Part shown: positions 26,091 through 34,939 of the stretch, one piece after another
How the letters are laid out: the number at the start of each line of letters is the position of its first letter
How positions within the stretch are numbered: the stretch's first letter is position 1
Origin: Deinococcus yavapaiensis KR-236
Lineage (GTDB): Bacteria > Deinococcota > Deinococci > Deinococcales > Deinococcaceae
Direction of reading: 5' to 3'
Assembly: GCF_003217515.1 (NCBI RefSeq)
Contig: NZ_QJSX01000009.1
Location: 21,409 to 85,408 of the forward strand
Length of the DNA stretch: 64,000 nucleotides
The notes under the pieces: model-generated
The model's database searches: none
Seen by the model: only the letters and a program-made list of their open reading frames with translations
What the model was told of the DNA's origin: nothing
Program-made: the position numbers and the translations under genes

Positions 26091-26887
26091 AGGAACGAAG
26101 GAAGGGGTGGCGCGAATGGCGTCCGGCGGGCAGCACGCTGTTCATCATGCTGGGCGTAGCGTCGTACCTGCTGCTCCGCGAACTTCCACCCGACAGTTCG
26201 CTGGCACTCGTGCAACAGTCGGGCGTCCTCAACGTCTGCCATCCCAGCACCCTTGCGCCCTTCGTCGACTCCGACGGAGACACCGTGAGCGGAACCGAGG
26301 CGGAACTCGCGCGCCGCGTCGCGGCGTCCATCGGCGTACGCGTCAACTGGAACTTGCAGCCCGGCTGGGGGCAGGCGCCCGATCCGGTGGATTGGGGCTT
26401 GCGGCCCGAGTCGTGCGACGTTCTCGTCGGCGGAATCGTCACGTCCTCGGAAACGCAGGCCCTCATGCAACTCCTTCCCTACGACCGCGTGCCCTGGGTT
26501 TTGCTGACCCGCGAAGGAACGCCTCGGAACCTCGGCATCCTCGCCAACCACTGGGGTCTGCTCGGCGATCAAGTGTTCGATTGGGGAGATCGGCACGGCT
26601 ACTCGTACCTCTCGTTCGAATCGGCAGGCGAAGCGGCAAAGTCGGCCGAGAGCGGTGAGGTGGACGCTATCTTGGCATTACGACCCGAAGCGGAACAGGT
26701 CGCCAAAACCCTACCGGCATGGACGGCGCGTCCTGTCGAAGACCTCCCGGCTGCCGAACTGAACGTCGGCTTGTGGAAAACCCGCATCACGCTCAAACGA
26801 GCGGTGAAGCGCGCCATCGAACATCAAAAATCGTGCTGCCTCGACACAGGGTCGCGCCTTCGCGACCCGAACGGAGTTGAACAATGA
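26087..26887 (+). CDS. Second SBP_bac_3-like binding protein
   Basis: A 266-aa protein with one N-terminal membrane anchor (STLFIMLGVASYLLL) and a solute-binding-like body: LNVCHPSTLAPFVDSDGDTVSG, ELARRVAASIGVRVNWNLQPG, RPESCDVLVGGIV. It resembles the XoxJ-like gene in plan but is more divergent. The GTG at 26087 overlaps the permease stop (GTGA), and its end overlaps the next gene by 4 bases. A CC pair near the C-terminus (KSCCLDTG) is unusual. Probably the membrane-tethered binding protein for the preceding ABC-2 transporter; substrate unknown. Confidence 0.7.
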   Translation: MKERRKGWREWRPAGSTLFIMLGVASYLLLRELPPDSSLALVQQSGVLNVCHPSTLAPFVDSDGDTVSGTEAELARRVAASIGVRVNWNLQPGWGQAPDPVDWGLRPESCDVLVGGIVTSSETQALMQLLPYDRVPWVLLTREGTPRNLGILANHWGLLGDQVFDWGDRHGYSYLSFESAGEAAKSAESGEVDAILALRPEAEQVAKTLPAWTARPVEDLPAAELNVGLWKTRITLKRAVKRAIEHQKSCCLDTGSRLRDPNGVEQ

Positions 26888-27924
26888 CTTACCTTCAACA
26901 TGACTCGTCGCCCCTCCAGGGTCACAACTCCCGCCGCCCGATTCTCGCTTCTTCGCGCTTGCTCGTCGGAGCGGCCCTTCTCGTGGGGTTGTCGACTTGG
27001 TCGTCGGCGCACGCACAACGCCAAATCAAGATCGGCTCGCAAGCGGGCGGAACCCTCGCGTGGGTTCTGTACGGCATCGAGTACTTCGGCATCGACAAGG
27101 AACTCGGCTTGGACGTACGCTCGCAAGACTTCGCGTCGAAGGACGCGACGCGCATCGCCTTGCGTTCCGGCGACGCTCAAGTCGTCGTCGACGACTTCCT
27201 GGAAGTGACGTTGCTGCGGCAGAAGAACTTCAACGTGACCGCCGTCTACCCGTTCAGCCTCTTGACCGGCGGTATCGTGGTTCCCGCCAACAGCGGCATC
27301 CGAACCGTCGCGGACTTGAAGGGAAAGACCATCGGCGTCACGAGCCTCACCGACAAGACCTTGCTGATCTTGCGCGCGTACACCCGCAACAAGTTCGGGT
27401 TCGATCCGCAAACCGACAGCAAGGTGGTGTCCGCGAGCAGCCCTTTGATCGGTCAGTTGCTCGACCGAGGTGAAATCAACGCCGGCATTCCCTTCTGGCA
27501 TCACGGCGCCCGTCTCACGGCGACCGGCAAGTACCGCCAAGTGATCAGCAGCGGTGAACTGCTGCGCGGACTCGGCCTTCCCGCCAACATCCCCCTGCTC
27601 TACATCGTCGCCCGGAACGACACCGATCCCGAAACGCTTCGCCTGTTCATCAAGGCCGTCCGAGTCGCCACGGACCGCATGAAGGCCGACACGGGACCTT
27701 TCTGGAACAGCTTGCTCGAAAAAGGTCTGTACAGTTTGCCTGACCGCACGCAGTTGCCCGCCTTGCGTCGCCAATGGGAAGCGGGCGTTCCGAAGAGCTG
27801 GTCGTCGAAGGACTTGAACAACACGTTGTTGCTCACCCGTAAGATGATCGAAGTGGCGGGCGCGGACGTCGTCGGGATTCAACGACTCGACACGCGAGCC
27901 TTCAACACGAGCTTTCGTCCTTGA
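26884..27924 (+). CDS. TauA/SsuA-like substrate-binding protein
   Basis: A 346-aa exported binding protein of the NMT1/TauA/SsuA class (signal peptide ending SAHA, about residue 44). IKIGSQAGGTLAWVLYGIEYFGIDKELGLD and LKGKTIGVTSLTDKT are family-typical. It precedes two TauC-like permeases and a TauB-like ATPase in one coupled run. Usual substrates are sulfonates, nitrate, pyrimidine precursors or similar small organic molecules; here context suggests a cofactor, metallophore or dehydrogenase substrate. That is speculation. Confidence 0.82.
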   Translation: MTYLQHDSSPLQGHNSRRPILASSRLLVGAALLVGLSTWSSAHAQRQIKIGSQAGGTLAWVLYGIEYFGIDKELGLDVRSQDFASKDATRIALRSGDAQVVVDDFLEVTLLRQKNFNVTAVYPFSLLTGGIVVPANSGIRTVADLKGKTIGVTSLTDKTLLILRAYTRNKFGFDPQTDSKVVSASSPLIGQLLDRGEINAGIPFWHHGARLTATGKYRQVISSGELLRGLGLPANIPLLYIVARNDTDPETLRLFIKAVRVATDRMKADTGPFWNSLLEKGLYSLPDRTQLPALRRQWEAGVPKSWSSKDLNNTLLLTRKMIEVAGADVVGIQRLDTRAFNTSFRP

Positions 27925-28727
27925 ACCACATGCAGACGTCGTCACCGGCCCCATCAACTGCCGCGAAGAAAACGCGTCGTCCACGTCGGTGGTTGTGGCG
28001 ATTCGTCGGTCTGCTGACCCTCTTCGCCGCTTGGCCGGGCATGACGGCGTTGCTGGGTCCGGACATCTTTCCGGGCCCGGCGGAGACTTTGCAGTTCCTC
28101 GGGCGGGAAATCGCCCGGGGCGTCTTCTGGGGGCATCTCGGCATCACGATCGGACGGGTCCTCGGGGCGTTCGCCTTGGCGCTTCTCATCGGAATTCCGC
28201 TCGGGTGGTGGCTGGGCCGCTCGAAGCGAGCGTACTGGACGGCCGAGTCTTGGTTGGCGGCGGGCTTGTCCGCACCACGAATCATGCTCCTGCTCGTCGC
28301 CTTTCTCTTGATCGGCCTCAACGAGCGGGCTTTGATCACGGCGATCACCGTCATCCTCCTGCCGACGGTCGTGGTTCAAGTGCGCGAAGGCGTTCGCGCA
28401 CTCGACCCGCGGTTGGCGGAAATGGCTCAGGCGTTCCGCTTGAGCCGAGGCGCGACCCTGCGGTGGGTGATGCTTCCTCAAATGCTGCCGGCGGCGCTCG
28501 GCACAGCGCGCGTCACGTTGAGCCTGTCGTGGAAGATGGTGGTCTTCGGCGAGGTGTTCGGGCGCACGAGCGGCGTCGGGTACATGATCTCGTTTTACTT
28601 CCAGCAATTCGAGATGCGCGGCATCCTCGCCTACGGACTGGCGATGACGATCCTCCTTGCCGCCCTCGACTACGCTTTCGCGGCGTTCGGCGACCACGCG
28701 TTTCGTTGGAAAGGAGAAGTGGCATGA
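27921..28727 (+). CDS. TauC/SsuC-like ABC permease
   Basis: A 268-aa permease with six predicted helices and the importer coupling motif MAQAFRLSRGATLRWVMLPQM (EAA loop). It starts at a TTG overlapping the binding protein stop (TTGA) or at the ATG 9 bases later. Ends with AAGGAG placed for the next gene. First permease of the TauABC-like transporter. Confidence 0.88.
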   Translation: MNHMQTSSPAPSTAAKKTRRPRRWLWRFVGLLTLFAAWPGMTALLGPDIFPGPAETLQFLGREIARGVFWGHLGITIGRVLGAFALALLIGIPLGWWLGRSKRAYWTAESWLAAGLSAPRIMLLLVAFLLIGLNERALITAITVILLPTVVVQVREGVRALDPRLAEMAQAFRLSRGATLRWVMLPQMLPAALGTARVTLSLSWKMVVFGEVFGRTSGVGYMISFYFQQFEMRGILAYGLAMTILLAALDYAFAAFGDHAFRWKGEVA

Positions 28728-29446
28728 TCGGCGTGACGTTCGAGGGCATCGAGAAGCGCTTCGCCCATGAAGGTGGAACGCGGACGATCCTGCAACACCT
28801 CAACCTCGAGGTCGCTCCCGGTGAAGTCATCGCGCTCGTCGGAAGAAGCGGCTGTGGAAAGACGACCTTGCTGAATCTCGCAGCGGGACTCACGAGGGCC
28901 GACGAGGGCCGCTTGACCTTCAGCGCCCCGCCCCGCGTGGGCTACGTGTTTCAAGACGCTCGCCTGCTGCCTTGGTTGACGTTGGAGGGAAACTTGACGT
29001 TGGTCCAGCCGAACGTCACGGCGGCGCGCGTCTCGCACGAACTGGCGCGCGTCGGTCTCGCCGGACGGCAACGTGACTACCCGTCTCAGTTGTCGCTGGG
29101 AATGGCCCAGCGGGCGGCGGTCGCCCGCGCCTTGATCATCGAGCCGAACCTCCTGCTGTTGGACGAGCCGTTCGGAGCGCTCGACGAACTGACGGCGAAC
29201 GAACTTCGCGCGGAACTGCTGCGGCTGCTGCAACAAACTCGCGCGACTACCCTGCTCGTCACGCACAACCCCATCGAAGCGGTGATGCTCGCCGACCGAA
29301 TCGTCATCATCGCGGGACGGCCCGCCCGTGAACGTCACGTCATCGACGTGAACGCGCAGTTGGACCGCTCACGCCCTTTCGACGATCCTCGGGTGTGGGC
29401 GCTTTCGCGCAAGGTCATCGACCTCCTCGGACACGAGGCGGCCTGA
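28724..29446 (+). CDS. TauB/SsuB-like ABC ATPase
   Basis: A 240-aa ATPase: Walker A GRSGCGKTT, Q-loop FQDARLLPW (the FQD-RLLPW form is specific to the nitrate/sulfonate/taurine subfamily), signature LSLGMAQRAAVARAL, Walker B LLLLDEPFGALDE. The signature is slightly unusual (LSLGMAQR rather than LSGGMRQR). Overlaps both neighbouring genes by 1-4 bases. Confidence 0.9.
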   Translation: MIGVTFEGIEKRFAHEGGTRTILQHLNLEVAPGEVIALVGRSGCGKTTLLNLAAGLTRADEGRLTFSAPPRVGYVFQDARLLPWLTLEGNLTLVQPNVTAARVSHELARVGLAGRQRDYPSQLSLGMAQRAAVARALIIEPNLLLLDEPFGALDELTANELRAELLRLLQQTRATTLLVTHNPIEAVMLADRIVIIAGRPARERHVIDVNAQLDRSRPFDDPRVWALSRKVIDLLGHEAA

Positions 29447-30072
29447 TGAACCGCGCGAGCAAGGTGGGACTCCTCCTCGCGGGCGTGGCGGCCCTCTTGC
29501 TCTTGGCGTTCTACCGATCCGAGTTGCAGTGGGTCTGGGAGGAGCGGCAAGAGATCCTCGGCGCGGTACGCGCGACGACCGTTCGGCTCGCTTCCGTCAT
29601 CGTGATCGGATTGATCGTCGGCGTGAGCCTCGCGCGGTTGATGCGCGTGAGCCGACGCATCGAGGCCAAGGCGACGCCTTGGGTGCTGGCCTTCCTTTCG
29701 GTGCCGTGGTTGCTGCTCATGGTCGCGATCAACCTCATTCCCAGTTTGGGACTCGACGAGACGGCCGCGACGGGCTTGGCCGTCGCGGCGTTCGCCGTTC
29801 AAATCTGGGCGTTGGGTCGGCGAAAGCTCGAGGACTCCCGCGAAGTTTATGTTCGCCGCGCCTTCAGTTACGCGTTTGTCGCCGTCATGGCCGGAGAGTT
29901 GCTCGCCCGCACGGACGGACTCGGAGCGCAAGTTCGCTTCTTTACCTTGTTCTCGCGCTTCGAGCACGTGCTTCTGTACGCGGCCCTGCTCGCCGTTCTC
30001 TCGATGCTGCTCCTCCCGCTCGTCAGCCTCATGCTTCGCGTCGGCAAAAGCTCGTTTCTGCTGCAGGGATAG
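29446..30072 (+). CDS. Second, short TauC-like ABC permease
   Basis: A 208-aa permease with about five helices. It shares the SsuC/TauC plan but is shorter and its coupling region is poorly conserved (AVAAFAVQIWALGRRKLEDSREVYVRRA). ATG at 29446 shares one base with the ATPase stop. It probably pairs with the 268-aa permease as a heterodimer. It is the last gene of the PQQ operon and is followed by a hairpin-rich dispersed repeat. Confidence 0.75.
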   Translation: MNRASKVGLLLAGVAALLLLAFYRSELQWVWEERQEILGAVRATTVRLASVIVIGLIVGVSLARLMRVSRRIEAKATPWVLAFLSVPWLLLMVAINLIPSLGLDETAATGLAVAAFAVQIWALGRRKLEDSREVYVRRAFSYAFVAVMAGELLARTDGLGAQVRFFTLFSRFEHVLLYAALLAVLSMLLLPLVSLMLRVGKSSFLLQG

Positions 30073-30081
30073 TCGAAGATC

Positions 30082-30191
30082 GGTCGGACAGAAGGGCGTC
30101 GCCCGACCTGTCACTTCATGGTTCGTCCGGTCTTCCCTATTTCCTCCGGTCGGGCAGAAATATTTCGAGTTCTTCACCTCTCCCGTTCCGC
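30082..30191. repeat. Dispersed repeat, copy A
   Basis: Most of this 110-base stretch recurs at 37894-38022: shared blocks include CGCCCGACCTGTCA, CGTCCGGTCTTCCCT, CCTCCGGTCGGG and TTTCGAGTTCTTCA, in the same order and orientation. It begins with an inverted repeat (GGTCGG ... CCGACC). It behaves as a small REP or MITE-like intergenic element and may double as the terminator of the PQQ operon. Confidence 0.8.
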
Positions 30192-30312
30192 TTCCTGCTC
30201 AACGTGAAGTTCGGCATGAGGCTACCAAGGCGAAAGGGGCAGGAGCCACTTGCTTCAGGGGCTCCGACGGACAGTACGCGCTTCGAAGAGCTTGGACGGT
30301 CGTTCTTTGCTC

Positions 30313-30996
30313 TTACAGCCAGTCTTGCCAAGGTGCGAGCACTTCACGCCAGATGGTCGCGACGTCGAACGTGCCATGCCAAAGCGGCAGGACGATGCCG
30401 ACGCCGAAGTCGATCCACCGCCACGGCATGTCCTGCGTTTGCGTCAGCAGGTACTCGATGGCGCGCACGCTGGTCGCTTCCGGCAAGGCTTCGTTGTACG
30501 GCCCGAACTGCGAGTAATCGTCGTCACGGATCAACTTGTTCTGCTCGACGTGCCACACGATCGTCTGCGCGTCCACGCCGTGGTAGTCGCGCCCCGCGCC
30601 GGGCGTGGCCGTGCCGAGCGTGATTCGCACCGTGAGCGGCAGCGGCGTTCGCTTCGCGACGTCTTGCAAGCGCACGTCGAACTCCTTGGACGCCGCGCGA
30701 CGCGTGAAGTCGTGCCATGCCCATTTCGGCGTCATGACATCCGAGGGTGGAAACAGCGCGGACGCCGAGCCTTCCACGCCTTTCTCGACGCACCACTGAA
30801 CGAAGATGTGCTCGTCGCCCCACGGCCACACGCCGATTTTCGCGCGGTGATGCGCGGGCGTCTCGAAATTCGGCAGCAGCCACACGGGGCACTCGTCGGG
30901 ACGCCCGAGGTTGTACAGCAGCATGCCGAGCGGTTGTGGCGCGACGTCTTGAATCGCGTGGGCGAGTTCGCGGGGGCTGTAAGGCTTGACGGTCAT
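30313..30996 (-). CDS. Hypothetical protein
   Basis: A 227-aa soluble protein, rich in Trp (PLWHGTFDVATIWREVLAPWQDWL at the end). No signal peptide or membrane segment. AAGGAA precedes the ATG at 30996. I do not recognise a family; the amino-acid composition and clean start support a real gene. Divergent from parA and convergent with the PQQ operon. Confidence 0.65.
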   Translation of the reverse strand: MTVKPYSPRELAHAIQDVAPQPLGMLLYNLGRPDECPVWLLPNFETPAHHRAKIGVWPWGDEHIFVQWCVEKGVEGSASALFPPSDVMTPKWAWHDFTRRAASKEFDVRLQDVAKRTPLPLTVRITLGTATPGAGRDYHGVDAQTIVWHVEQNKLIRDDDYSQFGPYNEALPEATSVRAIEYLLTQTQDMPWRWIDFGVGIVLPLWHGTFDVATIWREVLAPWQDWL

Positions 30997-31157
30997 GCGG
31001 GGTTCCTTCGGTGGTCGGCGTTCACTTCGCGCATGTCGTCAGCATACGAAGAGCTCGAGGCGTCGTCGGCGCACTTGCCTCGCTGCGTTCGACTCCCAGC
31101 GCAAACGTCAAATGCGGCCCTCTCGATGTGGAGCGACACTAGAATGCAACGGATTTC

Positions 31158-32048
31158 ATGCCGCACATCATCAGCTTCATCAATCTCAAGGGTGGCGTCG
31201 GCAAGACGACCACCCTCGTTCAAGTCGCGGACGCTTTGTCGTCGTTGCACGGTCGGCGCGTGCTCGTCATCGACCTCGATCCGCAGACGAACGCCACGAT
31301 CGCTCTGATCGGCGAGGACCGCTGGTTGCAGTGCGATCAAGCCGGGCAGACGCTCGCCCAACTGTTCATCGACAAGCTCGAAGGCACCGACGTGTTCGAC
31401 CCGGAGCGCGCCACCATCCGTAAAGTCTCGAACCTTCCGACGAGCACCCTCGATCTCATTCCGTCCAGCCTCAAGCTCATCGACGTGCAAGACCGCATGA
31501 GCGACATCTCGTACAAGACCAGTTACACGATGTCCCCGATCGACGTCGTGAAGCTCACGCTGCAGCCAATCCTGAGTCAGTACGACTACGTGCTGATCGA
31601 CTGCCCGCCGAACCTCGGCTACATTACACAAAACGGCTTGGAGATCAGCGATTGGTACGTCATCCCGACGATTCCGGATCGCTTGTCGACGTACGGCATT
31701 CCGCAAATCATTCGCCGCGTGGAGAAGCTGCGCCGCGACCGCAAGTTGAAGGTGCGCTGTCTCGGCTTGGTGTTGACGAAGGTGCAGTCGAACTCGTCGA
31801 GTCACGACCGCACGAAGCGCATTCTGCCCGCTCAGTTGCAGCGCGCCTTCGAAGAGGCGGGCGCCGCGCCCGCGACGATGTTCGAGACGAGCATTCCTCA
31901 GGCGAACGCCTTCGCGGACGCCGTGGACTACTCGCGCGGCTTCATCAGTTTCAAGGAGAAGTACGGCCGTTCCTTGTCGGGCGGTCAAGCGTTGTACGAG
32001 TACGCCGCTGATTTCGCGAAGGAGTTGATGAACCGTGTCGAAGCCTGA
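31158..32048 (+). CDS. ParA-family ATPase (orphan)
   Basis: A 296-aa deviant-Walker ATPase: KGGVGKTT (residues 11-18, signature Lys11), Walker A' DLDPQTNAT, and YVLIDCPPNLG. These proteins form ATP-dependent dimers on DNA to position plasmids, chromosomes or protein clusters. The usual ParB is absent; instead a 125-aa gene overlaps its 3' end. No replication or centromere-like repeats are adjacent, so it may position a non-DNA cargo. Confidence 0.88.
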   Translation: MPHIISFINLKGGVGKTTTLVQVADALSSLHGRRVLVIDLDPQTNATIALIGEDRWLQCDQAGQTLAQLFIDKLEGTDVFDPERATIRKVSNLPTSTLDLIPSSLKLIDVQDRMSDISYKTSYTMSPIDVVKLTLQPILSQYDYVLIDCPPNLGYITQNGLEISDWYVIPTIPDRLSTYGIPQIIRRVEKLRRDRKLKVRCLGLVLTKVQSNSSSHDRTKRILPAQLQRAFEEAGAAPATMFETSIPQANAFADAVDYSRGFISFKEKYGRSLSGGQALYEYAADFAKELMNRVEA

Positions 32049-32412
32049 AGCCTTGCAGCAAATTCGCCGCCTCCTGACGTTCCTGGAAAAGCACGCGGCG
32101 GAACACCCGGAGTTCGCCCAAGCCTTGAACGACGCTCTTGGCGTCAAGCCAGCCGTGAAAGCCGCGCCGAAGATGCCGAAAGCCAAAGCGCCGAAGGTAG
32201 ACGTGGATCCGTTGACGTTCGTGGTGCAGCACGGACTGCCCGCCTTCCAAACGCACGTCGCGGCAGCGTCGGACGACGAGGTACGGGCGCACGCGAAGTT
32301 CTTGAAGGTGCGCGTCTCGAAGAAGGACAGCGTGGACGACGTGCGCCGCAAAGTCCTCGACAACCTCGCTCGGGAAGTCAATCGAGGTTCGGCCTTTTCG
32401 AAAGGTGATTGA
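32035..32412 (+). CDS. Small partner of the orphan ParA
   Basis: A 125-aa protein that begins (GTG at 32035) inside the last codons of parA (14-base overlap). A helical N-terminal part (QQIRRLLTFLEKHAAEHPEF), a Lys/Pro/Ala-rich linker, and a second helical part (DEVRAHAKFLKVRVSKKDSVDD). It is not a ParB or a known family to me. Tight coupling suggests it is the ParA adaptor. Confidence 0.65.
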   Translation: MSKPEALQQIRRLLTFLEKHAAEHPEFAQALNDALGVKPAVKAAPKMPKAKAPKVDVDPLTFVVQHGLPAFQTHVAAASDDEVRAHAKFLKVRVSKKDSVDDVRRKVLDNLAREVNRGSAFSKGD

Positions 32413-32417
32413 CCAGG

Positions 32418-32444
32418 AACGGTTCCTCTCGGGACCGTTCTTCC
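32418..32444 (+). terminator. Terminator after the parA pair
   Basis: AACGGTTCC-TCTC-GGGACCGTT hairpin followed by CTTCC. The adjoining 200 bases to 32650 hold no gene that I can support. Confidence 0.6.
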
Positions 32445-32650
32445 GTCGACTGCTTCGACACGTTCGGGAACTTCGCAACCCACTTCCGGCGCCAAGCGGG
32501 ACCGCCCCTGTACCTTGGCAGAGACGACCTTGGCGTTCACGACGTGTCGAGCGACTTGGTATGAAGCGTGTCCGTGTTGCCTCGTTCGATGTGGAACGCC
32601 AGCAGGAAGCGGGGCGCCAGCCGACCGTCTGATCTTGTTCGGCGCGGCGC

Positions 32651-32881
32651 TCAATGCCGGTGCTTGCGCAACATGTACAGGTACAACTGCTCGACCTTCT
32701 CGCGCGCCCACGGCGTTTTCCGCAAGAACTTCAAGGCGGACGGCACGCTCGGCTGGTCTTGAAACGCTCGGACCTTCACGCGCCTGGCCAGTTCTTGCCA
32801 ACCGTAAAAGTCGATCAACTCCACCAACATCCGTTCGAGGGTGACACCGTGCAGAGGATCGTTGGACTTAAACTCGGTCAT
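32651..32881 (-). CDS. DUF2132 (VF530-family) protein
   Basis: A 76-aa protein with the full VF530 signature: DPLHGVTLERMLVELIDFYGW, RAFQDQPSVPSALKFLRKTPWAREKVEQLYL. Structure of the family is a small helical DNA-binding-like fold of unknown function. The start MTEFKSND matches family length; an in-frame ATG 51 bases upstream is also possible as neither has a clear ribosome binding site. It lies downstream of the MFS terminator and is transcribed separately. Confidence 0.82.
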   Translation of the reverse strand: MTEFKSNDPLHGVTLERMLVELIDFYGWQELARRVKVRAFQDQPSVPSALKFLRKTPWAREKVEQLYLYMLRKHRH

Positions 32882-33058
32882 TTGGTGCAGTGTGACCGTC
32901 TCGTCCAGCCGCGTTTGTTCCTGTCCTTCCATCCACGGGCGTTTCAGGACGAGCATGATCGCAGTGCAAAGAAAACCCCCACGAGTTCCCGAATGGCAAG
33001 TGGGACGAGTCCACGCCCTCGTGACCGAGCCCCGAACGCTTCCCAAACGAACAACAAA

Positions 33059-33095
33059 CAACGACGAACCTCTTCGCTGAAGAGGTTCGTCGTTG
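33059..33095 (-). terminator. Terminator of the arsenic cluster
   Basis: A 16-bp stem (33059-33074 with 33080-33095), 5-nt loop, then TTTGTTGTT on the minus strand directly after the MFS gene. Confidence 0.85.
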
Positions 33096-33117
33096 ACGTT
33101 GGCTCACAAGGTCGACT

Positions 33118-34386
33118 TCACGTCGCCGCAAATGTCACCTTTGCTGACCGCGCGGCGTTCATCACGGCCACGACCGAGGCGGCACCAACGACGAGCAGCA
33201 GCCAGAGCGACGACGTGTAGCCACTCGCCGCCCCATGAAGTGCGCCAACCGCGAACGGGGCGGCTGCTTGCGCGAGCGACGAGATGAACGACAAGCTTCC
33301 CGCAACCAGACCGAAGTTCTCGCTGCCGAAGTGATCCGCGACCATTGACGCGCGCACGAGGGTCGTCATGCCATTGGCCATGCCGAACAGCAGCACAAAG
33401 GCCCACACGCCGATGACACCGGGTACGGCAAGAAGAATCAGCAGGGCCGTGCCTCGCAGCGTGAACACCGCCGTCGCCAGGAATCCGAGCGACCAGCGTG
33501 TCAAGAATGGAGCGAACAGCGCACGGCCCGGCAAGGCGGCGAGACCTACTCCGCCCGCAGCAAGACCAACGAAGGACGGCGTGTACCCGCGCTCCAGCAG
33601 AAGAGGCACGAGATGCGCCGCGAGGGCCACGGCCGTGAATTGAGCGAGCGAAAACGCAAGGGCCAAAAGTCGGAAGTTGCTGTTGCGCGTCAAATCCCGA
33701 AGTGACGTTCGGGAAGGTTGCCTGGACACGGCTTGCACTGACCCGGTGCCGTCTGGCATCAGCCCGAGATCTGCAGGGTCGCGTCGAAGAAGCAGCCCGT
33801 GAGGCAGCACCGTCGTGACCCCGAGCAGTCCCGCGAGCGCGAAGAGCGCGGCTCGCCAGCCCAACTCGGTCACCAAGGCGGTGGTGAGGGGCACGAAGAT
33901 CGTACTGGCCAAGCCCGCCACGAGGGTGATGATCAGCAGGGCCTTCGGGCGGTCCCGGCGAAACCAGCGGGCGACGACGGCGAAGGCGGGGTCGTAGAAC
34001 ACGCAGGCCATCGCCACGCCCATGAGGAGCCATGTGGCGTACAAATCCGGGAGGGTCGTGACGCGAGACCATGCCAAGACCAGCAAGGTTGCCAGGATCG
34101 CTCCGAAGGTCATGACAATTCGCGCGCCGCGGCGATCTACGGTCCGACCGACAAGAGGCGCGACCAGACCAGCTACGAGCAGGGCAAGCGAGAACGCTCC
34201 GCTTGTTTGCGCGCGGTTGAGGTCGAGGTCGTGTTCCATGGCGGGCAGGAAGACCGCGTACGAGTAGTACAAAACGCCATACGAGACGGTCGTGGTCAGG
34301 GCGAGCGCGCGAACGATCGTCCAGCCGTAGAACGAAGGGGAGCGCGTGACGCTCCCCCGGGTGGCTTCGCTGTCGCTCAACAGCAT
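33118..34386 (-). CDS. MFS transporter of the arsenic cluster
   Basis: A 422-aa MFS protein (about 12 helices) of the oxalate/formate antiporter-like type: YGWTIVRALALTTTVSYGVLYYSYAVFLPAM, RTVDRRGARIVMTFG. It overlaps the DUF6428 stop by 10 bases and is the last gene of the arsR operon, so it may export an arsenical. It is not recognisably ArsJ (no adjacent GAPDH) or an ArsB/ACR3 pump. Confidence 0.82.
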   Translation of the reverse strand: MLLSDSEATRGSVTRSPSFYGWTIVRALALTTTVSYGVLYYSYAVFLPAMEHDLDLNRAQTSGAFSLALLVAGLVAPLVGRTVDRRGARIVMTFGAILATLLVLAWSRVTTLPDLYATWLLMGVAMACVFYDPAFAVVARWFRRDRPKALLIITLVAGLASTIFVPLTTALVTELGWRAALFALAGLLGVTTVLPHGLLLRRDPADLGLMPDGTGSVQAVSRQPSRTSLRDLTRNSNFRLLALAFSLAQFTAVALAAHLVPLLLERGYTPSFVGLAAGGVGLAALPGRALFAPFLTRWSLGFLATAVFTLRGTALLILLAVPGVIGVWAFVLLFGMANGMTTLVRASMVADHFGSENFGLVAGSLSFISSLAQAAAPFAVGALHGAASGYTSSLWLLLVVGAASVVAVMNAARSAKVTFAAT

Positions 34387-34925
34387 CCCTTTGCGGGCGC
34401 GGTCGGCAGAACGTCGAGCGCGACGAGTTCGGCGGTACGAGCGCTGGCGGGGCCGCAGCAGGCGGCTTCCCCGGCGGCAATGCGTTCGTCGTTCGGCTTG
34501 CAGGACACGGCGGGGTAGCCGAGATTGACGAGGACGCGGTCCACTTGCGCGTCGACGCTGCCCACGAAGTATTGGATGGTGGGATGGACGGCGTCGCCGT
34601 ACTCGAAACGTAGCTTGGCGTCACGTCGAACGGGAACGCTCGCGGCGACGCGGCGGTAGATGGCGAGGAACTTGTCGACGGTCATGAAGCCTTGGTCTTC
34701 TTCGCCTCCGCCGTTCCAGAGTTGCACGACGGTTTCACGCCAGGCGTCGGCGCGACCGCCGCAGTCCATGGCTTCGATGGTGACGGCTTTGACTTCGGTG
34801 ACGTGGTAGCCCTCGCGTACGAGCGTCTCGCCGTGAAGTTGGAAGATCAGGAGCTTGTTCGCGTGGGGTTCGAGGGTGTCGAGGAAGGCTTGGGTGCGGT
34901 CGGGCGCGGTGAGGATCTGGGTCAT
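34377..34925 (-). CDS. DUF6428 protein of the arsenic operon
   Basis: A 182-aa soluble protein. It contains CKPNDERIAAGEAACCGP and ends in KGCC, giving clusters of cysteines suited to binding trivalent arsenic. DUF6428 genes are recurrently beside arsR. The ATG at 34925 has AAGGAG. Exact role unknown. Confidence 0.7.
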   Translation of the reverse strand: MTQILTAPDRTQAFLDTLEPHANKLLIFQLHGETLVREGYHVTEVKAVTIEAMDCGGRADAWRETVVQLWNGGGEEDQGFMTVDKFLAIYRRVAASVPVRRDAKLRFEYGDAVHPTIQYFVGSVDAQVDRVLVNLGYPAVSCKPNDERIAAGEAACCGPASARTAELVALDVLPTAPAKGCC

Positions 34926-34939
34926 GACGGTCTCCTTTG

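Noticed and set aside
31158..32412. Toxin-antitoxin or plasmid partition locus
   Set aside because: No ParB, centromere repeats, or replication gene is adjacent, and the small partner lacks toxin or antitoxin features.
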